Positions 13,501 through 20,740 of a DNA stretch of 22,316 nucleotides are shown piece after piece. Origin of the DNA: a virus; IMG/VR virus record IMGVR_UViG_3300048061_000347, positions 1 to 22,316 of that record, one strand, 5' to 3'. The position numbers were made by a program, and so were the translations under genes. Numbering within the stretch: position 1 is the first letter of the stretch; every line of letters begins with the position of its first letter. Below the pieces are notes generated by a model that worked only from the letters and a program-made list of their open reading frames with translations, was not told the DNA's origin and ran no database searches.

Positions 13501-16500
13501 CCAATACGAACACCACTGTTACTAACCATTGGAGAACGTATATACATAACATTGTCTAATGTTTCTTTTAATTGTTTAGTAGTATCACTGTTTTTATCTA
13601 AATCATATTCTTTTTCAAACTTATCAAATACCTTACCTAACGTACTTTTCTTTTGAGTGGTAGGATCGGTAACAGGAATAATACGTGCACCTTCATGTAA
13701 TAAAAATTCATTATCAGCTAAACCTTTTTTAGCAGAAGAGTATTTAAAGTTTGTAGTTCGTATAATTACATCATACAGACCTAACTTAGAACTAAAAGAT
13801 TCTTCTACTACAGGTCTAGTTAATCTTTTAAAAGCATAGTCTGATATTTTTTCGTTTATAAACTCTATAACACCTGGTCTTAAAAATGCTCCTGGTTCAA
13901 AATCTGTAGAAATTAAATAGTCTTCTATTAATTGTTTGTTATATGTTTCATTACCATATTCTGCAAAGTCTTGTTCTATTCTTTTATCACGTTCAGAACT
14001 TCTACCATCAGTAAATAATTTACGTAATATACTTCTGGCTGTAATAGACGTAGGGTTTTCATTTAATATCTGGTCTATTAATCTAATATCTATTTTATCT
14101 AAAGATACTTTATCACCGAGAGGTTGATTAGACTTAAGCAACTGACTCACTTCTTTGCTTACAACAGCATCTCCTCTTGCAGATGCATCTATAATTTCTT
14201 GCCATTTATTCCAAAAAATCTTTCCATCTGTGCTAGTAGGATCCATGTCAATAGTATTTAAATTAGAAGTAACCTGTCTTAACAATTTTAATTTTTCTAA
14301 TTTATTAAAATTCTCATAGACATCTAAATTTATGTAATTATCTTCTAGTTTAGATTTCCATGTAACGTCTGTTTTACCTGGTACGTCTGGTCTTTTTGCT
14401 CCACTAATTTCTTTTACTGAAGTATCATAATGTAAGTAATCTATTTTTTTACCTGCTTCTGTTTTATCTAACAAAGCTTCCCACTTAGGGTCCATTCTAA
14501 ATGTAGCAGTTTTAATAATAGTTGTACCACGTTTATTCCCGTTAGTAAACTCACCAGGTCTGTGTATATGTATAGTTTTTATAACACCAGTTTCAGGATC
14601 TAATCCATACGCTTTTGCTAACCTGTCAAATTTTTCACCTCGTAACATACTAGCACCATCAGTACCTGAGTTAAATGCTTCCATTTCAGGCCCCATATTT
14701 TTAATACTACCAGGCAAATCTTTTATCAAAGCGTGTGTATATTCATCTTTAATGTATTGACTATCTATAGGTACTTCAATACCAGACATATGCTTAGTAT
14801 ACTTTTGCATTTTTGTAACATCAGTATAAGGTTCTGTTTTAAAATAAGTAGGCAATGTATCTATAATGTCCTGTGCTGTGTATTTAGCATCTATTAAATT
14901 CATTTCTTTCATACGCCAAATAACAAATCCAACATTAGATTTATATTTTTTAGCATCAGTGCCGCCTAATTCTTTTCTAATAGTTCTATCTATTTTTTTT
15001 AATTCTTTGTCAGATATATAATTAGTTTCATTTTTTCTACTGCTCCAAGGAAATTGTCTTACTTGCAATCTACCAGTGTCACTAACTGCTGCGTGTATAT
15101 ACAATCCTTCTTTTTCTTCTAAATTATTTCTTAGTTGGTCTATTTGTTTTTTAGACATATTTCTTACAGCACTAATAGGATCTTTAGTGTCTTTAGAAAA
15201 TGCAAATATATCTATAGATAAAGGTGATACATTTTTAATTTTAGCACCTGGTTTATATTTACCTTCTACTGCATCGTAATATCGTTGTGATACTACAGTA
15301 GTTAAATAGTCTATATCTAGATGTAATTGTTTATCATCTTTAGCATATATTTTATTTAAACGACTACCTTGGTCTGATTTAGTACCAGACTTTTTACCGC
15401 CTATAGGTTTGTTGTATATGTCTACTTCTGGTGCTTCTTCCTCAAATACGGGCTCTTCTGTTTTACGTTTTTTTAATCTACCCTTACCCTCTTCTGGCAC
15501 TAAATATATTCTAGATATTTTAAACTTATCTAAATGTTTATATTTATGTATAGCTTGAACTAAATCCATTTTTTGTTCTTCACTAACTTTAATTTTAAAT
15601 TTACCTTCTACTTCTTTAATAAAGTTATCAGGAGTAAAATTTGTGTCAATAGCTAACTTCTTAAACATTTGATGCAATTCTTGTGGATCTAAATCCTTAG
15701 AAGTTTTGTCACCAACTTTTTTAATATCTACAAATATGTTTTTTAGTGTACGTTGTTTTGGTAGATATTCACTAGCAATAGATGTATCTTGTTCTATGTG
15801 TTTAACTTCTTTGTCCATCTCCATAGAACTAAATTCAAATTCTTTTTCTTCTACTCTACGTTCTACTTCATCTATATTAAAAGTATCTTCGTGTTTTCTT
15901 TCTGCTTTTTCAGCTGCTTCATATAATTTTTCTAATATAGTTTCTCTAGTTTTATTATCTGTTCTAGCTCTTGCTTCCATTTCAGGCGTAATAAAACCTT
16001 GTTCTTTTAAATCTTTATATTCAGGAGCTAACGCTACAATAATGTCATTGTAGTTATTAACAACATAATCCATCTGTTGACGTTGTATATCTTTTAAATA
16101 CCTGCTCCAATATGCTTGATATTCAGGAGTTTCTGCTTGATACCACGGTTGTTCAGTAAGCCACTTACGTGCTTCTTTCATTTTAAAATCTCTAGGTATT
16201 ACTTTATCAGAACTAAATATATCTTTAGTAGCTCTATTTTCAAATGCAGCTCTACTATTTACACTAAAGAATACAGCCATTAATGTTTCATATATCTGGT
16301 CTTCTAAAGGCATATCGTGCAGTTTAGCAGTAGTAGTACCATACGCTGCACCTGCTGTACCTTTCATAAGAAAGTTTATAGTTTCAAATTGATCTCTACG
16401 ATTAGGTTGTTCTTTTAATGCTTTAGCAAATCCTCTAACTACTTTTTCTCCAGCAGTTCTAACTCCAACATTTTTACTAGCTAACATTCTACCTATGTTT

Positions 16501-17369
16501 GCATATTCACCTATACCTCCAAATATACCCCCTGCAATAGCACCTTGTACTGCTGCTTGTCCCATGCCCTGTATACCTTGTTCTCTAGCAGAAGCACCTA
16601 ATAATAATCCTAAGTGTACAGATTGATTAACAATATTGTCACGAGTAGCAGCATCCATAAATCTATTTTTAAATACACCTTTGTGTATAAATTCTGCTGC
16701 TTTAATATTATTATCTTTTAAAAAACTTGTACTTTGTTTTTGTACAAAGTTAGCAACTATACCAGGTACAGACTGCATACCGTATAATTTTTCACCTGTC
16801 TTAATATCTACACCAATAGGTTGTGGACTACGTAATGCTTTACCTCCAGGTAGTTTAGTAGTAACGTCGTGCATAGCTCTAGCTACTTTATTGTTAGAAT
16901 ATTGTAAAGATTCTCCTACGCTTTCTAAACGATCAGCTACTGCTTCAAATTGTTTAACACCTCTAGCTTTAGCTTGTCTACGCATTCCTCTAGCTACTAA
17001 TGCTGTTGCAGCACCACCTCCAGATAATGCTTGTACTACAACACCTGGTGCTAGTCCTACAAGATGAGATAATGAGTTTGCTATTTTTTCGGTAGATGTA
17101 TCAGGTTCATCTGCAAAACCAAAGGTTGTAAAACCTTCTAATAGTCCAGATGTAATCTGTGCAAGAACTCCGTCTGTTTGACCTTGTCTTCCATCCGTAA
17201 GGGGTAAGCCTGCATCAACTAGTTTTGTTTCCATATAACGCAAACTACGTGCGTCAAATTGCTTAGGTATGCGGTCATAAAACTTTTTTAGACCCAATGC
17301 GTACTGCATTTCATCTAAATGTCCTGCATCAAAAGCAGACTCTAGTATTTGTATTCTTCTATCTAACAT
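7539..17369 (-). CDS. Giant presumed internal virion/ejection protein, 3276 aa
   Basis: A single unbroken 3276-residue protein, about 44% of the window. It is last in a virion-gene run and follows two proteins arranged like T7 gp14 and gp15, so by position it corresponds to gp16, the largest ejection protein, but is about 2.5 times longer. Residues about 98-127 and 248-296 are Gly/Ala-rich hydrophobic segments, and 3128-3150 is another ('ALASVFAYSIFEYALSPP'). Pro/acidic or Ser/Thr linkers near residues 635-665 and 1845-1880 divide it into roughly three modules. The C-terminal part with 'LLFHPKAAITNVYGGYQN' and 'NTAFGRVMTRFQPYMWSS' resembles, from memory, C-terminal regions of very large phage polyvalent/ejection proteins. 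No lysozyme, transglycosylase, protease or polymerase motif was recognised. No Shine-Dalgarno precedes the ATG, which is 1 base past the upstream stop. Probably carried in the capsid and injected. Confidence 0.85.
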   Translation of the reverse strand: MLDRRIQILESAFDAGHLDEMQYALGLKKFYDRIPKQFDARSLRYMETKLVDAGLPLTDGRQGQTDGVLAQITSGLLEGFTTFGFADEPDTSTEKIANSLSHLVGLAPGVVVQALSGGGAATALVARGMRRQAKARGVKQFEAVADRLESVGESLQYSNNKVARAMHDVTTKLPGGKALRSPQPIGVDIKTGEKLYGMQSVPGIVANFVQKQSTSFLKDNNIKAAEFIHKGVFKNRFMDAATRDNIVNQSVHLGLLLGASAREQGIQGMGQAAVQGAIAGGIFGGIGEYANIGRMLASKNVGVRTAGEKVVRGFAKALKEQPNRRDQFETINFLMKGTAGAAYGTTTAKLHDMPLEDQIYETLMAVFFSVNSRAAFENRATKDIFSSDKVIPRDFKMKEARKWLTEQPWYQAETPEYQAYWSRYLKDIQRQQMDYVVNNYNDIIVALAPEYKDLKEQGFITPEMEARARTDNKTRETILEKLYEAAEKAERKHEDTFNIDEVERRVEEKEFEFSSMEMDKEVKHIEQDTSIASEYLPKQRTLKNIFVDIKKVGDKTSKDLDPQELHQMFKKLAIDTNFTPDNFIKEVEGKFKIKVSEEQKMDLVQAIHKYKHLDKFKISRIYLVPEEGKGRLKKRKTEEPVFEEEAPEVDIYNKPIGGKKSGTKSDQGSRLNKIYAKDDKQLHLDIDYLTTVVSQRYYDAVEGKYKPGAKIKNVSPLSIDIFAFSKDTKDPISAVRNMSKKQIDQLRNNLEEKEGLYIHAAVSDTGRLQVRQFPWSSRKNETNYISDKELKKIDRTIRKELGGTDAKKYKSNVGFVIWRMKEMNLIDAKYTAQDIIDTLPTYFKTEPYTDVTKMQKYTKHMSGIEVPIDSQYIKDEYTHALIKDLPGSIKNMGPEMEAFNSGTDGASMLRGEKFDRLAKAYGLDPETGVIKTIHIHRPGEFTNGNKRGTTIIKTATFRMDPKWEALLDKTEAGKKIDYLHYDTSVKEISGAKRPDVPGKTDVTWKSKLEDNYINLDVYENFNKLEKLKLLRQVTSNLNTIDMDPTSTDGKIFWNKWQEIIDASARGDAVVSKEVSQLLKSNQPLGDKVSLDKIDIRLIDQILNENPTSITARSILRKLFTDGRSSERDKRIEQDFAEYGNETYNKQLIEDYLISTDFEPGAFLRPGVIEFINEKISDYAFKRLTRPVVEESFSSKLGLYDVIIRTTNFKYSSAKKGLADNEFLLHEGARIIPVTDPTTQKKSTLGKVFDKFEKEYDLDKNSDTTKQLKETLDNVMYIRSPMVSNSGVRIGNFVGFVKGRKGISIITNEVNDFNMNGADKDIDSAHVFWGMPKEITKVYARPEIQNQLLKEDGTMISLSDAKIAKELANAKFPQKETRKQQLANMIDIDAKLGNGLFSAIGKDSVGYITNQFQIAKQEFDLRKQLMVEDGSGKVTEMQTSELPKIWKQLIIDQNVLQSTFIDANKLVDVDLPSTATAKLRGKYKDNLLEAEDRIVLRDMYKLVFSKVRKDEAPLEPNVVSQKYLDMTEGTTGYLRMVGENINGLKLEINPYNAIDKDAIIPVLKDLSKVMKDHPLFKKANLREFDKWFMEGIDGKEMNTIKDYPPFLWNKINGIVDLSNALKKAQAFKEYAVEVLEMNPSAVDKFIVDVIETTFEQRNKIYQSFDNNKQWYKKQNVRSYGDQIYFTKESIKEQLETLTTARNAVGKPLTKQGKMLVEDLFDVFYIANPVIDLNFTGFRGKKRFDFLTSVNRDIKELLKLKAQETKLTKGLEEFSKQSTLDKLYEQRGALQREFVGSLPDLEQTWSIKARNKQYMARERYKVLELAVAEKDARIEQFKKDFDFDNLIDYVSEDITPPSTSSLSEPVVVDTAKPAVNRTKQVVPDLIDIDVLTDPKKLDKLIDTKKKLTSNQTEGIKKDLDDLRDVIKYQIANGNPGILYNISSLYSNFFQGKNREIDLIQDVDGLRLKYFVKHMKNQYGPNDAFDAIRRNKELINQARKDLYVDMTDMVPLKTFAEYAKEQDIFVKMMSDLELFKKTRIDYRKYVMEWANANEGSITKLSDQTQGKILKDKDNIVYGYNKKTKVIKPYKNIGQLEKDIKANPLIQKIPMDSLSSVITDKINFMFPIDANLRSPKGIDQVLGIYQRLDQLISPFEKRFQLDRGVKYNPKTRQMDEYGILVPTATLKTIAENIYENHSIASQLKKFNVDFVGFNKKILNTKQKVYTANQDILWEVAVLRHVLGPDKLGPKKNNTLAEERIELQERLDVAEKKLSKISEKLYYTDKQGDQVFVDANKYTDVIRNQVIQPIMDFALKQFIESNYKNIEKAFGETIYKNVYSPAKKYAPSHPLFYQQRLMEMFFNANGMISPSRLMAFDKSVRIKQDTVSGSEILRNHFHLDDVKFLNYAFNVRQNIHDKYNQYLNKSGELDWKLLDKTLVKGQTKFTVGDQIRKELESQQSKLDARQLEVGKFKEQNESARFYPYMGSLEVKDNKKKIVEEYLPAEKERIMSKKVDQLLDPKMKEDVMNGEATLDDARFAEYQQLENKILKTNKYENPNVDQDAADTLNQVPTRRGKTVYAGLGMSTHARSRTERALPFFRTDGNVPLEYMDSMSRGLTQNISALYTRIYLDKFLEQGRKNETMSDVIEQWHSALLDFSKGYMGQPSTRNIEVHGFNKKDYVLLKEWQDSGYDQSWKYGKLNNVQKKLLLDMEAAALPTYTEQRAMKKKLVSELIKKHGKDLKGVTKEKRDEFFVTTIGPEVKKDFTKWMEQSQTENLNLLIDKDNIDKLKINFTPRQWFSDESVGNTMLKIEGNINKVYGKATKSLLGKEKQMFQSLPEDPILRHKAMVDMAQYMSDLEGKFEVFSLLFHPKAAITNVYGGYQNVITDTGFTHFVNSFREDYLINEVFAGKKFRIYDPKTKTYQDKELKSMEDVHMMIDSLGLLEGNLLQELTYLQAKEPAQVKKFLSELVKRVTQNTKKNKLWGNSKEVNEKNDAFVKETITELATKYNVDAAAMEVGSVFMSASEKLLRRKAFLSHYLKARELYADTKGNIKVTDEFLVKTAKKGVEGSQFIYHATYRPNFSNTAFGRVMTRFQPYMWSSIRRRKTMFEDMMAVEGHANFEATKRFERQIANDAMTMALASVFAYSIFEYALSPPMNMFKDTAEFLFGDEQTRERAFFNQYPIKAMAPLQIVTPPAARFIMPHVNALVNGNYEAFWNYTAWTYLPGGRLMRDVYKTTQKPNYWMEYSTGIPRNSMKWYGQRVEREQRNRDIMLENLSDE

Positions 17370-17370
17370 A

Positions 17371-18855
17371 TTATATATTAGCTAAATACTTTTCTAAAAC
17401 AATACTTCTTTCTTCCAATCCTTTTATAAGACCAGGATCTGCATTTATTTTTTTAGCAGCATCAATCATTTGATTACCAATAGCAATACCTTGTTTAAAG
17501 TCTTTTTTTAATTCTCTATTATTTTTTCTGTTGTATTTCATATTTTGAGCATGCTGGTATCTTAATAATAAATTTGCTGAAATATCATTATACCTATTTT
17601 CATTTTCATTTAAATATTCAGTTAATTTATTTTTACCTCTTTTGGTTAATTTAGTGCTAAACAAAAGTCTAGGCGAATTAGGCATATCATAATCATCTGT
17701 ACGTTTACTAGTATCTACATTACTCATTAAAGGCAAAGCATTAGATAACTCACTTATAGCAGTTTTTGCGCCAAATGTTTGTTGGTTAAATATAGCTTTG
17801 CTTACCAATGGATTATTAGTATCCATACCTGAGTATACGCTATTTTGCGCAGAAGCTGCACTTAATAATGATTTTGCCCTACTAGGATCTAACGCTTCTA
17901 TTCTAGTTAACTCTTGTCCTAAGTTTTGTACAAAACCCATATTTTGTAAATACAGTTGTTGATCCATATCAGTTATACCTGTTTTCTTTTTGTAGGCATT
18001 CATGCTTGGCGTAGGTTGAAAAAGATAATTTAGTACTGGCATATCAGTATATATATAATCTCTAACAGGTTTACTTTTACTATCTTTAAGCAAGTTTCTA
18101 AACTGTGCTTGTTTCATAGCATCTTGAGTTGAAGCTGTATAACTAATTAAATATTCACCGTTAGTTTTACCAGTACCTTCACCTGTTTTAGGATCTATAT
18201 ATTCTTCATTCATAATTTTGGCTTGTTCTAAAGGTTTTTTAGTTTCAAAATCTAACATCCATTCTACATCTTCTCGTCTTATAAATTTCATTACTTCTGC
18301 ATTATCTTTAAATGTTTGCGCACTTACAACTCCTTGATGACTTGCAAGTTCCATAGCGTTTTTTGTTTGTAAATTCATATTTTCAACATTAAACCCTTGT
18401 AACAAATTATCTCTCTCTTCTGTAAATCCTGCTTGTAACGTTATTCTTGATTCGGTGTTTTCTTTATCTATAGTGCCTCTAAGTTTAGTCATTTTTTCAT
18501 CTTGTCCAAAACTTGCTTCTTGCATGTAACGTTGGTTAGCAATTAATTTATCATCCCTTGTCGCTCCAGCAAGAATATTTTTATCGTCACTTGCTGCTCT
18601 TGCAGATATGTTCTTATCAGTTATTAATTGATCAGAATCAATACCTCTTATTTGTTGCTCGGCTGCTATCTTACCCGATAAATCTATTTGCTCTAAAGAA
18701 TATTTTTGGTCTAATTCCATCAATTCTTTTCTTTTAGCTGTTTCCATAGCTAATTTTTCTTCATAGTCAGGTTCCCTTATGCTTCTTAATAATCCAGAAG
18801 CACTTTGTGATGCCATATTTAATGCTTGTAAAAATTCAGTTTCGTAACTTGCCAT
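17371..18855 (-). CDS. Putative internal virion protein (gp15-like position), coiled-coil rich
   Basis: A 494-residue protein. The first 200 residues are almost all Lys/Glu/Gln/Ala-rich amphipathic helix with repeated 'DDKNILAGATRDDKLIA'-type stretches, which predicts long coiled coil. The C-terminal half is mixed helical with 'DPSRAKSLLSAASAQNSVYSGMDTNNPL' and a very basic stretch 'YNRKNNRELKKDFKQG'. It has no signal peptide. It starts on the last base of the upstream stop (TAATG) with GGAGGA upstream. Position between a small membrane-segment protein and a giant protein matches the T7 order gp14-gp15-gp16, where gp15 forms part of the periplasmic ejection channel. Sequence similarity to gp15 is not visible by eye, so the role is inferred from order, length and helix content. 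Confidence 0.75.
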   Translation of the reverse strand: MASYETEFLQALNMASQSASGLLRSIREPDYEEKLAMETAKRKELMELDQKYSLEQIDLSGKIAAEQQIRGIDSDQLITDKNISARAASDDKNILAGATRDDKLIANQRYMQEASFGQDEKMTKLRGTIDKENTESRITLQAGFTEERDNLLQGFNVENMNLQTKNAMELASHQGVVSAQTFKDNAEVMKFIRREDVEWMLDFETKKPLEQAKIMNEEYIDPKTGEGTGKTNGEYLISYTASTQDAMKQAQFRNLLKDSKSKPVRDYIYTDMPVLNYLFQPTPSMNAYKKKTGITDMDQQLYLQNMGFVQNLGQELTRIEALDPSRAKSLLSAASAQNSVYSGMDTNNPLVSKAIFNQQTFGAKTAISELSNALPLMSNVDTSKRTDDYDMPNSPRLLFSTKLTKRGKNKLTEYLNENENRYNDISANLLLRYQHAQNMKYNRKNNRELKKDFKQGIAIGNQMIDAAKKINADPGLIKGLEERSIVLEKYLANI

Positions 18856-19343
18856 TATACGTTTCCTCCATATTGGTTTTTAACTGCTTGATTAAAATCT
18901 GTAGACAATACAGCACCACCTTGCGCAGCTTGCGATGCAGCATTGTAGTAAGTTTTTTGTATTGCGTCTAACTCCATACCTTTTTGTTCTTGTATTTGTC
19001 GATTAGAAGCTTGGTATGCTAAGTCTAATCCTGTAAATGCTTGTGTAGGATCCATAACATTTGCACCTAATCCTGCAAAACCTGTTTGTCCCATTTTATT
19101 TTCTAAGGCATTGTATTGATTTATTCTAGAATCTGTAGCTAAATCAAATTTATCCCCTTGAGTTTCAAGTCGTTGTATTTCATTTTCTTGTACTGCTGGT
19201 AATAAACCAATAGCATTACTTTGTAAATCTCCAAATACACTTTTTAAAACACCACGCCTTCTTTTACCTTCTTCTCTAGCTTTACTTGCAGCTGAGGTAG
19301 TTGCTGCCGCTCCAATTAATCCTGCTACTACTGCCCATGCCAT
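18855..19343 (-). CDS. Putative internal virion protein (gp14-like), N-terminal membrane segment
   Basis: A 162-residue protein. It begins with a Gly/Ala-rich hydrophobic stretch 'MAWAVVAGLIGAAATTSAASKAR', followed by a basic cluster 'REEGKRRRG', then a helical polar body with many Gln/Asn/Ala and 'AASQAAQGGAVLSTDFNQAVKNQYGG' at the end. The layout of a short N-terminal membrane-active helix plus helical body, ahead of a coiled-coil protein and a giant protein, is that of T7 gp14-type ejection proteins. Those form an outer-membrane pore during DNA injection. It is similar in size to T7 gp14 (196 residues). The ribosome site GGAG lies in the end of the preceding 58-aa gene, implying coupled translation. 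Confidence 0.72.
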   Translation of the reverse strand: MAWAVVAGLIGAAATTSAASKAREEGKRRRGVLKSVFGDLQSNAIGLLPAVQENEIQRLETQGDKFDLATDSRINQYNALENKMGQTGFAGLGANVMDPTQAFTGLDLAYQASNRQIQEQKGMELDAIQKTYYNAASQAAQGGAVLSTDFNQAVKNQYGGNV

Positions 19344-19346
19344 ATT

Positions 19347-19523
19347 CTACTCCTTTATCTTTACTACTAAATTAGGTGATACAGCTTTCAACCAATTGTA
19401 TTCATTAAAATGTGGAGCGTATTCTAAATTAGCTTCACGTTTACCTTGCGTAATTTCATCGTCTATGTCTTTAACCATAGGTGGTTGTTGTCTGTTTGGA
19501 TTAACTATATTTTTCTTATCCAT
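19347..19523 (-). CDS. 58-aa hypothetical protein between lysozyme and ejection proteins
   Basis: A 58-residue protein starting 8 bases inside the lysozyme stop region, with AAAGGAGATACATA before its ATG. It ends 3 bases before the next start. The N-terminus is polar and proline-rich ('NPNRQQPPMVKDIDDE'). The rest is acidic then aromatic ('EYAPHFNEYNWLKAVSPNLVVKIKE'). There is no transmembrane segment, so it is not an obvious holin despite following the lysozyme. It fits the spacing pattern of real genes in this operon precisely. It may be a small virion component; function unknown. Confidence 0.62.
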   Translation of the reverse strand: MDKKNIVNPNRQQPPMVKDIDDEITQGKREANLEYAPHFNEYNWLKAVSPNLVVKIKE

Positions 19524-20001
19524 TATGTATCTCCTTTAATTTATTAATTGCTTTAACAAAATCTTTAACACGTACTGGTGTTTGTTTATACCAACGTGAA
19601 TATCTATCTGCTTTTTTATCTGCATACATTATTTCATCTATAGCACGATCATACTCCTGATGACATAAACATTTCCAAGCAGTAGGAAACTTTCTAGTCC
19701 AGCTAGTACCTAATTGGTAATTTACTGAAACTAACGCTATTTTCACAGATTCATTATCTGTAGATAGTATGCTTGCTTGCTTATCTGCTGCTTCCATAGC
19801 AGTAGTAATATCTTCCATATACCATTCTTTAATTTTATAATCATCTACTTCAGTACCTACAGGATAATCTTCACGTTCTGCTGCAGTTAATAAATGACCA
19901 ATACCGCAAGTAGGTTTATCTAACGTATCTAAATATACTTCGTTCTTATATCCTTCACGAAGTTTCATATGATCGTATACTTTTTTTTCAAATTCATTCA
20001 T
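19516..20001 (-). CDS. Lysozyme (GH24, T4-type endolysin)
   Basis: Cleaves the MurNAc-GlcNAc bond of peptidoglycan. With the ATG at 20001, preceded by AAGGAAAATAGG, the protein is 161 residues, almost the length of T4 lysozyme (164). An upstream in-frame ATG at 20064 would overlap the previous gene by 53 bases and is less likely. The catalytic triad pattern is exact: E16 in 'LREGYKNEVYLD', eight residues to D25, five to T31, then CGIGHLL as in the T4 'TIGIGHLL'. The later 'VNYQLGTSWTRKFPTAW' and 'RWYKQTPVRVKDF' match the C-terminal lobe pattern (including QTP-R). There is no signal peptide or SAR anchor, so export would need a holin. Within the virion operon it may be an endolysin or a virion-associated enzyme. 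Confidence 0.93.
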   Translation of the reverse strand: MNEFEKKVYDHMKLREGYKNEVYLDTLDKPTCGIGHLLTAAEREDYPVGTEVDDYKIKEWYMEDITTAMEAADKQASILSTDNESVKIALVSVNYQLGTSWTRKFPTAWKCLCHQEYDRAIDEIMYADKKADRYSRWYKQTPVRVKDFVKAINKLKEIHNG

Positions 20002-20011
20002 CCTATTTTCC

Positions 20012-20731
20012 TTACATTGAAATTGAGTTACCAATAAATCTACTATTTTCTTCAGCTTCATCATATTCTTCTTGAGTTGTAGGTTGATTCATTAAACTTA
20101 TTAGACTTCTGTCTTTGCCAAAGATTTCTATTGGTTTGTTCATAGAAGGATAAAAGTCCATTGAATTTCTAGCTATAGTTACTTGCTTAAATTCAGCAGC
20201 TCCATCTGCAGTTGTATTTCCAGTAGGTTCGTAATTAGTAACACTGTTTAAATAAAAAGCTTTTACTCTAGCTTTATCAGCCATTCTATTACTTGTTCTA
20301 TCTCTACCTTCTATAATAACTTCACCTTTATCGTTATAAATTGTTTCCATTGGACCTGCATTTTCCATAGCATCTTTAGCAGGGTTTTTAACAGTTTTTT
20401 TGTAAAAATCTCTAAAGCTATTTACACCTTCCAACTCTTGCGGTCTTTCTTTGTAGGGAGTACCTTGCTTTGTTGTTGCTCCGTAATTACCTAATGCGTT
20501 GTCATTGTAATCTCTTCTAGCTTGTCTTCTTACTTTCATATTGTCTACCATAGGTTGCATAGTTTTACCTAGTTCATGCCCCATAGTATATCCAGACATA
20601 GCTGCAGTTCCATAGTACATAGCTTTACCTAATAAACTATCTCTATATTCTGAATCAGCTTCTGCTTTGTCAACAGATACTTCAGCTCCTGCTTGTGCCT
20701 GATAAACGCTTAACTTTGAATTAATATTCAT
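20012..20731 (-). CDS. Hypothetical virion-operon protein
   Basis: A 239-residue protein I do not recognise. It starts at ATG 20731 with an ideal AAGGAGAT site that overlaps the upstream TAA. Residues about 35-60 are Gly/Ala/Met-rich and mildly hydrophobic ('AMYYGTAAMSGYTMGHELG'), possibly a membrane-associated helix. A basic patch 'KVRRQARRDYND' follows. The middle is polar with 'NSFRDFYKKTVKNPAKDAMENAG', and the C-terminus is acidic ('TTQEEYDEAEENSR'). Between a fibre/Ig-like structural gene and lysozyme, it is probably a virion or assembly component. It could also be a small internal protein of the ejection set. Confidence 0.72.
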   Translation of the reverse strand: MNINSKLSVYQAQAGAEVSVDKAEADSEYRDSLLGKAMYYGTAAMSGYTMGHELGKTMQPMVDNMKVRRQARRDYNDNALGNYGATTKQGTPYKERPQELEGVNSFRDFYKKTVKNPAKDAMENAGPMETIYNDKGEVIIEGRDRTSNRMADKARVKAFYLNSVTNYEPTGNTTADGAAEFKQVTIARNSMDFYPSMNKPIEIFGKDRSLISLMNQPTTQEEYDEAEENSRFIGNSISM

Positions 20732-20740
20732 AATATCTCC

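Noticed and set aside
7992-17067. Many short plus-strand reading frames opposite the giant gene
   Set aside because: They are antisense shadows of the 3276-aa frame: no spaced ribosome sites, low-complexity Ser/Leu/Phe-rich translations, and no arrangement like genes.
7539-17369. Giant protein as an N4-type virion RNA polymerase
   Set aside because: The size is similar (N4 vRNAP is about 3500 aa), but I could not find T7-family polymerase motifs, and the neighbours look like ejection proteins.
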